Source: Pseudomonas migulae NBRC 103157
GTDB lineage: Bacteria; Pseudomonadota; Gammaproteobacteria; Pseudomonadales; Pseudomonadaceae
Length of the DNA: 40,724 bases
Direction of reading: 5' to 3'
Assembly: GCF_002091715.1 (NCBI RefSeq)
Contig: NZ_BDAG01000053.1
Span: 1 to 40,724, forward strand
In this document: one piece after another, positions 23,490 to 30,128 of the stretch
Layout of the letters: every line of letters starts with the position of its first letter
Numbering within the stretch: the stretch's first letter is position 1
The notes under the pieces: generated by a model
Databases searched by the model: none
Seen by the model: only the letters and a program-made list of their open reading frames with translations
What the model was told of the DNA's origin: nothing
Made by a program: the position numbers and the translations under genes

Positions 23490-24008
23490 ATGTTCGCTGC
23501 CAAGAGCCCCGGAGATTGGCATGGCTGGGTCAACGCCAATGAAAAATCCCGGATCGATGTACTCGAAAACGGTCGTCCGGTGTTGATCCGCCAAGTCGCG
23601 CAAACAGATAGAGCGCGTGAACACGCCCTTGTCCAGCGTTGGTCGCCTGCGTCCCGGCACGCGTTTTTACTCGGGCAACAGCATGAACTCCGCGAGGGCC
23701 AAGCCTGCATCGCTCTGGTCCACGAAAATGGCCGTTTGATCGAAATCGGCGCCAGCCGTTATGCCGCCATGGGTGAATACCAGTTTGAATGCGCCGTGAC
23801 CGTCGCCGCTGCCTGGAAACGCCTGGGGCTGGGAACGTTATTGATGGAGCACTTGATCGACGCTGCCCGCAAGAATGGTGTCCACCTGATGTATTCGGTT
23901 GGCGCCTCCAGCAACGCGCCCCTGCGCGACCTGGCCAGATTTCTTGGTTTTGAAGCCCACGACGATCCCTTCGACCCCCACAAGGTTATTCACCGCCTGT
24001 ACCTGTAA
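23490..24008 (+). CDS. GNAT-family N-acetyltransferase
   Basis: The 172-residue product shows the acetyl-CoA-binding motif A of GNAT enzymes (AAWKRLGLGTLLMEHLI near residues 110-126, the R-x-x-G-x-G/A pattern being R-L-G-L-G). A beta-strand and a helix with N-A-P-L-R-D-L-A-R-F-L-G-F follow, the usual motif B end. It resembles the C-terminal acetyltransferase domain of Pat/PatZ protein-lysine acetyltransferases, but without their acyl-CoA ligase-like part. Protein lysine acetylation of, for example, the acetyl-CoA synthetase encoded in this window is a possible role, inferred only. GGAGGG lies about 8 bases before ATG. It has an Anr-type promoter and may be co-transcribed with the esterase gene 90 bp downstream. 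Confidence 0.85.
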   Translation: MFAAKSPGDWHGWVNANEKSRIDVLENGRPVLIRQVAQTDRAREHALVQRWSPASRHAFLLGQQHELREGQACIALVHENGRLIEIGASRYAAMGEYQFECAVTVAAAWKRLGLGTLLMEHLIDAARKNGVHLMYSVGASSNAPLRDLARFLGFEAHDDPFDPHKVIHRLYL

Positions 24009-24098
24009 AACCTGTGCAATGTTTCGGGGCGCTTGAGCCTCTGGTACGAGCCGAGCTCCAACCGCCACCAGCAGCCTACTTTTCGGAGGATGGCGTTC

Positions 24099-25466
24099 AT
24101 GAACTCTCATTCGCTCCAATTGCTGGAACAACTTTACGGCCAGCAACATCTCCATGACACGTCGCACATAGCGCCGGTATTGCATCAACACGCCGAACCG
24201 CTGCCAGACCTGGATTCCCCCGCTTTTGGCGACTTGTTCGACCGCTACGCCGATGCGCGGGTGGTGATGATCGGCGAGGCGAGCCATGGAACCAGCGATT
24301 TCTATCGAACCCGGGCAGCGATTACCCAAAGGCTGATCGAGCGGCACGGGTTCAATATCGTCGCGGTAGAAGCCGACTGGCCGGACGCCGGACATGTCGA
24401 TCAGTATGTCCGGGGACTGGCGCACACGGCCTGGAAGCGCCATATTTTCAGCCGGTTCCCCACCTGGATGTGGCGTAACGGCGAGGTGAAGGCCTTCGCC
24501 CACTGGCTGCATCAATTCAACCATCAGCAAGCCCCTGAACATCGCGTCGAGTTTCGCGGCCTCGACGTCTACAGCTTGCGTAATTCCATTCATGAAGTAC
24601 TGAGTTATCTGGATCGGGTTGACCCGCGTCTGGCCCAGGAAGCACGTCGGCGCTATGGCTGTCTGACCCCATGGCAGGATGACCCTGCGCTGTACGGCCA
24701 TTTTGTCGAGCGTGCCGGTGTAATGCCCTGTGAACAGCCGGTGATCGATCAGCTCAATGCCATGCTGGCTGAGCAACTGGCCGGGCTCATCCGTAACGAC
24801 GAAGCGTTCTTCAATGCAACGCAGAACGCCCGGGTAGTGATGGCGGCCGAGCAATATTACCGCGCGATCTATCGGGGCTCGACAGCCTCCTGGAACCTGC
24901 GTGACCGGCACATGTTCGATACGTTGCGCGCATTGCTCGAACATCGGGGCCCGCAAGCCAAGGCCGTGGTCTGGGCCCACAACTCCCATATCGGCAACGC
25001 GGGCGCCACGGAAATGGGCTGGAAGGGGCAGTTCAACATCGGTCAACTGTGCCGTAACGCCTTCGGGCGCGATGCCGTACTGATCGGCATGGCCACCGAC
25101 CGCGGCCAGGTGGCTGCAGCCGATGACTGGGACGGCGAAATGTTGATCAAGGACATCCGCCCTTCCCGGCCAGACAGCTGGGAACATCAGTTCCTCAAGG
25201 CCGGGGTTGCAGCGTCCTTGACCGACTGGCGTGATCCGCAGCGCAAAGAGCTGCGCAGCGTCCTGTCCACGTCCTTGCTGGGACGGGCCATCGGGGTGAT
25301 TTACCGTCCTGAAACCGAACGCTTCAGTCACTATTTCGAGTCGATGCTGGTGGAACAATTCGATGCCATGATCTGGATCGAGCAAACCAGGCCGGTTACC
25401 GCGCTGCCACTGCCGAAAAACCAGCACTTGGAAGCGGAAGACGAAACCTATCCGTTTGGCGTGTGA
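24099..25466 (+). CDS. Erythromycin esterase-like (EreA/Rv2030c-type) protein
   Basis: The 455-residue product matches the erythromycin-esterase superfamily (usual length 400-450). It has the catalytic motif IGEASHGTSDFYRTRAAITQRL (Glu60, His63), VAVEADWPDAGHVDQYVRG and the second active-site histidine region VVWAHNSHIGNA. Most family members are not macrolide resistance enzymes; their natural substrates are unknown. In Mycobacterium tuberculosis a domain of this family is fused to a phosphoribosyltransferase in the DosR-regulated Rv2030c; here the same families lie next to each other but unfused. The start at 24099 is favoured by GGAGGA 8 bases upstream; frames from 24033 or 24090 are less likely. 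Its 3' end overlaps the convergent hydrolase gene by 19 bp. Confidence 0.88.
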   Translation: MNSHSLQLLEQLYGQQHLHDTSHIAPVLHQHAEPLPDLDSPAFGDLFDRYADARVVMIGEASHGTSDFYRTRAAITQRLIERHGFNIVAVEADWPDAGHVDQYVRGLAHTAWKRHIFSRFPTWMWRNGEVKAFAHWLHQFNHQQAPEHRVEFRGLDVYSLRNSIHEVLSYLDRVDPRLAQEARRRYGCLTPWQDDPALYGHFVERAGVMPCEQPVIDQLNAMLAEQLAGLIRNDEAFFNATQNARVVMAAEQYYRAIYRGSTASWNLRDRHMFDTLRALLEHRGPQAKAVVWAHNSHIGNAGATEMGWKGQFNIGQLCRNAFGRDAVLIGMATDRGQVAAADDWDGEMLIKDIRPSRPDSWEHQFLKAGVAASLTDWRDPQRKELRSVLSTSLLGRAIGVIYRPETERFSHYFESMLVEQFDAMIWIEQTRPVTALPLPKNQHLEAEDETYPFGV

Positions 25467-26143
25467 GGATGCGAGCATGCCCCTTCAGGGGTGGGGGCAT
25501 GCAGGTATTTTTCAAACCAGTCGCCAGCGAGCCTGGCGACTGCCTCCAGTGTGCCAGGCTCTTCAAAAAGATGCGTGGCGCGCGCGACGACTTCCAGCCG
25601 TTGCTCGCAGCGCAGGGTCCGGCTGCTCTGACGATTCAAACCCAACACCACAGGGTCCTGTGCACCGACAATCTGCAAGGTCGGCGCCTTGACCCGAGGC
25701 AGAGCCGGTCCAGCCAGATCGGTTCGCCCACCCCGACTGACCACTGCATTTACCACCGCTGCACGCTCGGCCGCGGCCACCAGTGCCGCCGCCGCACCGG
25801 TACTGGCGCCGAACAGACCGATGCGCAGCGAGTGCAATTCGCGGTCCCGGCCTACCCAGTCGATCACATCGATCAATCGGCTGGCCAGCAGGGGAATATT
25901 GAAGCGCAACTCCCCGCAGAGATTATCCAGGCGCTGCTCCGGTTCCGTTAGCAGGTCGAACAGCAGCGAAGCCAGGCCCCGACCGGCCAGGACATCAGCC
26001 ACATATTGATTACGAGGGCTCAAACGGCCACTGCCGCTGCCGTGTACAAAGATGACTAGGGCGCGGGCGTTCGCCGGCAAACGCAAATCGGCGGACAATT
26101 CAACGCCGGGCAGGTCCATGGATCGGTATCGAGGTTCAAGCAT
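25448..26143 (-). CDS. Alpha/beta hydrolase (dienelactone hydrolase-like)
   Basis: The 231-residue product is a compact alpha/beta hydrolase. It has the oxyanion strand VIFVHGSGSGRLSPRNQYVA, the nucleophile elbow GLFGASTGAAAAL (serine in G-A-S-T-G), the acid in IVGAQDPVVLGLN and the histidine in ATHLFEEPG. It is cytoplasmic and its substrate is unknown. It overlaps the upstream phosphoribosyltransferase gene by 8 bp (start 26143, that stop at 26136), so it is translationally coupled. In mycobacteria the two domains occur fused in one DosR-regulated protein (Rv0571c type), which supports a joint function. Its last codons overlap the end of the erythromycin-esterase-like gene on the opposite strand. 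Confidence 0.88.
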   Translation of the reverse strand: MLEPRYRSMDLPGVELSADLRLPANARALVIFVHGSGSGRLSPRNQYVADVLAGRGLASLLFDLLTEPEQRLDNLCGELRFNIPLLASRLIDVIDWVGRDRELHSLRIGLFGASTGAAAALVAAAERAAVVNAVVSRGGRTDLAGPALPRVKAPTLQIVGAQDPVVLGLNRQSSRTLRCEQRLEVVARATHLFEEPGTLEAVARLAGDWFEKYLHAPTPEGACSHPHTPNG

Positions 26144-26840
26144 CGCGATGTTCCATATTGGAGGCGGTCAAAGGTTCCCGCTTCCAGGCCCGTTGCATGA
26201 GATCGATGACTTCTTCATCCGAGGTCTGGGAAAAGTCCAGGTACCAGTAACCGATCGACATCATCCACTCAGGGATGAGCGGGCAGATCACTTCGTCCAC
26301 TTGCATGCATAAATCCTCGACCGTTTCCCGGGGAGCAACCGGTACCGCGACGACAATGCGCTCGGGTGCCTGCATGCGCACCGCATGGACCGCTGCCATC
26401 ATTGAAGAACCTGTCGCCAGACCGTCGTCGATCAGGATCACCACCTGGTCCTTGAGTTGCGGTGGCGGACGGTTCCCCCGATACACCTTTTCGCGTCGCG
26501 ACAGCTCCTGCGTTTCACGGGCGACCACAGCGTCGAAACTGGCTCGATCGATCGGGTGCGCCCGCAGCGCGTCATCATTGAGAATTTGTACACCGCCGCT
26601 GGCAATGGCACCCATGGCGTATTCCGGGTGTGAAGGAGCACCGAGCTTGCGCACCAGCATCAGGTCCAGGCGCACGTTCAGGGCGGTGGCGACTTCATAG
26701 GCCACCGGGACACCGCCACGGGGCAAGGCGAGAATAATCACGTCAGGCCTGTTGGCGTACTTGAGCAAGGGCTCCACCAGGCGTCGGCCGGCTTCGGCGC
26801 GGTTGGGCAAGGTGGTTTGTAATGAGGGACTCTGAATCAC
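26136..26840 (-). CDS. Phosphoribosyltransferase-fold protein
   Basis: The 234-residue product is a type I PRTase: VIILALPRGGVPVAYEVA near residue 35, the conserved segment MLVRKLGAPSHPEYAMGAIA, and the PRPP-binding loop VVILIDDGLATGSSMMAA near residues 132-149. This family is widespread in stress and dormancy loci, but the acceptor base is unknown. The start is GTG, preceded by AGGAGG at 5 bases. It lies 61 bp after the universal stress protein gene and overlaps the hydrolase gene by 8 bp, giving a three-gene operon from the Anr box at 27913. Confidence 0.9.
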   Translation of the reverse strand: MIQSPSLQTTLPNRAEAGRRLVEPLLKYANRPDVIILALPRGGVPVAYEVATALNVRLDLMLVRKLGAPSHPEYAMGAIASGGVQILNDDALRAHPIDRASFDAVVARETQELSRREKVYRGNRPPPQLKDQVVILIDDGLATGSSMMAAVHAVRMQAPERIVVAVPVAPRETVEDLCMQVDEVICPLIPEWMMSIGYWYLDFSQTSDEEVIDLMQRAWKREPLTASNMEHRDA

Positions 26841-26901
26841 GGGAACCTCCTGCTGCTCTTGCGAACGGCGTTTCGTAACCTGTGGTCCTGGCCGGACCGT
26901 G

Positions 26902-27792
26902 CTAAACGGCCAGGATGCTGCAAGTCACCTGGTACAGGGTATGTTCGGTGGTGCTGCCCAACAGTTTTTCCAGGCCGTGGGACTGGACCCGGCCCATCAC
27001 AATCACGTCGATCTGTTGCTCATCGGCGAACGCGTGCAGCACGGCCACAGGATGCCCCTCAATGAAATGTTGCCGGTCAGCCGGCACGCCATACCGGCCG
27101 GCCAGGTCGAGAAAGGATTTTTCATGACCCTTGCGCACCTGACTGTAGAGGTCCGTGAGCGCCAATCCCCCGCCGCCCATATCGCCCAGGAACAGCGCGG
27201 AAGCCTCGCAGGCGTAAACCAAGTGCAACTCGGCCTGACACTGGATAGCCAGGCTGGACGCCTGTTGGATGATCCGCTCATTGAGCTCGTCGTCCCGTAC
27301 CAGGGGATTGGAAACATCAACCGCTGCCACGACCTTGCGCGGCAAAGCATGATCACCTTCGCCAGGCAGGTAGACCGGTATCGGGCAATGACGCAACAGA
27401 CGCCAGTCCAGCGGGGTAAAGAACCCGCGCTTGAGCGCCGGTTCACGCTGCACCTGCTTGATCAACAGGTCGGGCTGCATTTCTGCGACATAATCGAGAA
27501 TGTCTTGCTGCAGATCGTCGGCCCATTTCGCCTCGGCAGTCACTTCAAGACCCCTGTTGCGCAGATGATCGGCCTGGTATTTGAGCCAATTGCGCTGGTC
27601 TTGCAAATATTCTAAGCGAGCCTTTTCCCGGTCGCCCTCTTCGAGTAGTGACAACAGCTTCCAGGATGGGATCAAGGCGACGATGTGCAGGCTGGCACCG
27701 CTGGCCTTGGCCAGGGCGGCGCCATGATCCATGGCTTTAGACTGGCGCAGGGCCGGGTTAATGATCAGCAACAACCGTTGATACTGGCTCAT
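26902..27792 (-). CDS. Universal stress protein, tandem UspA domains (UspE-like)
   Basis: The 296-residue product contains two UspA domains (about residues 5-145 and 155-296), each starting with a hydrophobic strand (RLLLIINPAL, KVVAAVDVSN). The second ends with the nucleotide-binding-like pattern IVMGRVQSHGLEKLLGSTTE (G-x-x-x-x-x-G followed by G-S/T), whereas the first has lost it (LLIKQVQREPALKRGFFTP), as is common in UspE. Tandem Usp proteins support survival under anoxia and energy starvation in pseudomonads, where several are Anr-dependent. GGAG lies 8 bases before ATG. It is first in the Usp-PRTase-hydrolase operon; a perfect Anr box is centred 127 bp upstream. Confidence 0.93.
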   Translation of the reverse strand: MSQYQRLLLIINPALRQSKAMDHGAALAKASGASLHIVALIPSWKLLSLLEEGDREKARLEYLQDQRNWLKYQADHLRNRGLEVTAEAKWADDLQQDILDYVAEMQPDLLIKQVQREPALKRGFFTPLDWRLLRHCPIPVYLPGEGDHALPRKVVAAVDVSNPLVRDDELNERIIQQASSLAIQCQAELHLVYACEASALFLGDMGGGGLALTDLYSQVRKGHEKSFLDLAGRYGVPADRQHFIEGHPVAVLHAFADEQQIDVIVMGRVQSHGLEKLLGSTTEHTLYQVTCSILAV

Positions 27793-27912
27793 GATCGGTC
27801 TCCACGAAGCTTGCAGTTGTTTCGCTACCCGCCACCACGAATCGCTGTGTTCGCCGGAGGGTCAGGTACCTGTTTCGTAGATTCAGAATCCTCCGAGGAG
27901 ACGGCCTTGACG

Positions 27913-27926
27913 TTGATTTATATCAA
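27913..27926 (-). promoter_or_regulatory. Anr/FNR box (perfect) upstream of the usp operon
   Basis: TTGATTTATATCAA is centred 127 bp before the Usp ATG; GATTCT at the class II distance on the minus strand is a possible -10. It shares the 319-bp divergent region 27793-28111 with the next box, 114 bp away. Confidence 0.85.
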
Positions 27927-28026
27927 GTGCCTGCGCCAGCAAGCGATTCACAGGCCGCTGCCACCCCTGCGCGTCACCGGACGGGTTGTCGAAGGCTAAG
28001 AAGACCGACTTTTGATTTGATCGCGA

Positions 28027-28068
28027 TTGATCAATATCAATCGCGCCAAGGCCAACCGGGCTACATTG
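28027..28068 (+). promoter_or_regulatory. Anr-dependent promoter of the PyrR-like gene
   Basis: A perfect box TTGATCAATATCAA (28027-28040) is followed exactly 22 bases later by TACATT (28063-28068), the clearest class II Anr promoter layout in the window. Confidence 0.85.
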
Positions 28069-28111
28069 ACCGAAACGCACGTGCCCTATGGTTCACAGAC
28101 AGGAGAAGGCA

Positions 28112-28678
28112 ATGACGATCCTATTGGCAAGTCAGCGGTTGCGCCTGTATGACCGCAATGAACTCGACGACGTGCTGCTGACGATGGCGCGCCAGGCCGC
28201 CACCCTGCTGCCGCCGGCGCACGCCGCGCTGATCGGAATCAGGCGCCGGGGCGAGCCCTTGGCCCAACGATTGCGCAAGCACATTGCACGCCAGACCGGC
28301 CAACCGGAACTCCCACTCTACCCTCTTGAGGTCAAACGCTACGCCGACGACCTGCAAGTGCTGCATTCCTTCACGCAATTGACCGAAAACCCGGTGCTGG
28401 CCAAACTGGACCTCGCCAACACCACGTTGCTGGTCGTTGATGATGTGCTGTTCGAAGGCCATTCGCTGCTGCGTACTTGCGCCTATCTGGCACAACTGGG
28501 CGCTCGTCGGGTCTACACCGCTGTATTGGTCGACCGGCACATCTGCCAGCAGCCAATCCGGGCCGACATTGTCGGTGTGCATCTGCAAGTGGCCGCCGCT
28601 GACATCGTCGAATGCAATGTGCCGCCCTTCGAACAGGATTTTTGCATAGAGGTCGTGCGCCACGGCGCCGTCCGCTGA
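28112..28678 (+). CDS. PyrR-like phosphoribosyltransferase
   Basis: The 188-residue product resembles PyrR/uracil phosphoribosyltransferase proteins: an N-terminal helix after RLYDRNELDDVLLTMA, the strand AALIGIRRRGEPLAQRL, and the PRPP loop LLVVDDVLFEGHSLLRT (PyrR usually has VDDVLYTGRT). In pseudomonads PyrR-like proteins often lack the RNA-binding attenuation role, so this is better read as a salvage enzyme or PRPP-binding regulator. The ATG at 28112 is preceded by AGGAGAAGG; the frame from 28088 lacks a site. The PRPP synthetase-like gene follows 119 bp later on the same strand, a sensible substrate-supplier pair. Confidence 0.85.
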   Translation: MTILLASQRLRLYDRNELDDVLLTMARQAATLLPPAHAALIGIRRRGEPLAQRLRKHIARQTGQPELPLYPLEVKRYADDLQVLHSFTQLTENPVLAKLDLANTTLLVVDDVLFEGHSLLRTCAYLAQLGARRVYTAVLVDRHICQQPIRADIVGVHLQVAAADIVECNVPPFEQDFCIEVVRHGAVR

Positions 28679-28797
28679 CGGGATGACGTCAAGCACTGGC
28701 GGGGCACTCTGGCCCGACAGCAGCGGCGCGACAACAGACCGGGTGGCACGCGCCATCCAAATGATATGTCTTGCCAATCGCGTTGGAGGAGACTTGC

Positions 28798-29775
28798 ATG
28801 CGCACCCAACCCCCACTTCTTTTTGCCCTGCAAGGCAGCGAACTCTATGCCGCGCGCGTCGCCCAGCGGCTGGGTTGCTCGTTGGCACGACATGAAGAGC
28901 GAGACTATGAAGACGGCGAGCATAAATGTCGCCCGCTGGATCTGGTGAACGGCCGCGAAGTCGTGGTGTTTCATGGCTTGCATGGGGATGGTCGGCAGAG
29001 CGCCAATGACAAGTTGTGTCGCCTGCTGTTTTTCTGCAGCGCTCTCAAGGATGCCGGCGCCCGTCAGGTGCAGGTGGTGGCGCCGTACCTCTGCTACGGG
29101 CGCAAGGATCGGCGCAGCCAGCCTCAGGACCCGACCATCACGCGCTACGTCGCTGCGTTTTTTGAAGCCAGTGGCGTCGATCGCCTGATCACCCTGGAAG
29201 TACATAATCCGGCCGCGTTCGATAATGCGTTCGCCATGCCGGCGTGGAGCCTGCAATGCGCCGAACTGTTCGCCGGGCATTTCGCCGCGCAAGTCGGCGA
29301 CGCTGAAGTGGTTGCCGTATCCCCGGACTCGGGTGGCAGCAAGCGGGCCGAGCAGTTTCGTCAGGCCCTGGAGCGACAACTGGGACGATCGGTCGGCAGC
29401 GCTCTGATGGAAAAACACCGGGCCCATACCACGCTGACGGGTACCCTCCTGATGGGCGACGTGAGCGGCAAGACAGCCATCGTGTTCGACGACCTGATCA
29501 GCACCGGCGCAACGCTCAAGCATGCCGGCCTTGCCTGCCAGGAGGCTGGAGCCACACGTTTGTTCGCAGCCGCCACCCATGGCTTGTTCACCGCTGGCAG
29601 TCAACTGTTCGACGTGCCGATCTTCGAACACATCGCGATCACTGACAGCGTGCCGCCGTTTCGCCTGCCGCCTGACTGTGTCACGCGCCACTTGCAGGTT
29701 CTCGACAGCACGGCCCTGATCGCCACCTGCCTGGCGGAAAATGGCGCATTTGATCGCTCTGAGCCAGCGCATTGA
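28798..29775 (+). CDS. Ribose-phosphate pyrophosphokinase-like protein (PRPP synthetase family)
   Basis: The 325-residue product follows the PRPP synthetase layout: an N-terminal pseudo-PRTase half with the flexible-loop motif YLCYGRKDRRSQPQDPTITRY near residues 98-118, the metal-binding LEVHNPAAFDN (usual form D-x-H-x-x-x-Q) and the C-terminal PRPP loop AIVFDDLISTGATLKHAG (usual form VDDMIDTGGT). It should make PRPP from ribose 5-phosphate and ATP, though the divergence from Prs means a different sugar phosphate or a regulatory role is possible. GGAGGAG lies 5-6 bases before the ATG at 28798. It is the last gene of the Anr-driven block and probably follows the PyrR-like gene in one transcript. 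Confidence 0.87.
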   Translation: MRTQPPLLFALQGSELYAARVAQRLGCSLARHEERDYEDGEHKCRPLDLVNGREVVVFHGLHGDGRQSANDKLCRLLFFCSALKDAGARQVQVVAPYLCYGRKDRRSQPQDPTITRYVAAFFEASGVDRLITLEVHNPAAFDNAFAMPAWSLQCAELFAGHFAAQVGDAEVVAVSPDSGGSKRAEQFRQALERQLGRSVGSALMEKHRAHTTLTGTLLMGDVSGKTAIVFDDLISTGATLKHAGLACQEAGATRLFAAATHGLFTAGSQLFDVPIFEHIAITDSVPPFRLPPDCVTRHLQVLDSTALIATCLAENGAFDRSEPAH

Positions 29776-30128
29776 TGGTCAAACGGATCGGGATTGGCTT
29801 TTTACCTGTTGTTGAACAGCCCCAGGACTGCCGGGAAAGACCTGACTCAGGTAGCCACACCTGCCGTGGGTGCGCGCCAGGCGGATTTCGTTAGCGACAC
29901 TTGTTCAATCCTTACACCATCAAAACCGTGGTCGCGAGCACCACTCCAGATAGTCAAAATAACGTTACTTTTATAAACAAACTCTCAACCGTCGATCAGT
30001 AATATCGGTTTATTGACGATGTTCCGATATGCGGTCGCAATTTTTGAGCTCCTCCGGGTACAAACAAGATGGATCGCCGATGGAATATTGGCGTCTTCTA
30101 CGGTTTAGCCTGATACGGAGATAAGCTC
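29776..30128 (+). other. Intergenic region upstream of the epimerase gene
   Basis: This 353-bp stretch turns AT-rich after about 29930. It holds no convincing gene and no Anr box. A 7-bp inverted repeat ATATCGG / CCGATAT (30002-30008 and 30024-30030) flanks a TTGACG that could be a -35 element (30013-30018), so a regulator site over the epimerase promoter is possible. CGGAG about 9 bases before the ATG at 30129 is the ribosome site. Confidence 0.45.

Noticed and set aside
23838..25478. A 546-residue open frame on the minus strand opposite the erythromycin-esterase-like gene
   Set aside because: It is the complement of a high-GC real gene with clear family motifs; the antisense product has no recognisable domain and no ribosome site.
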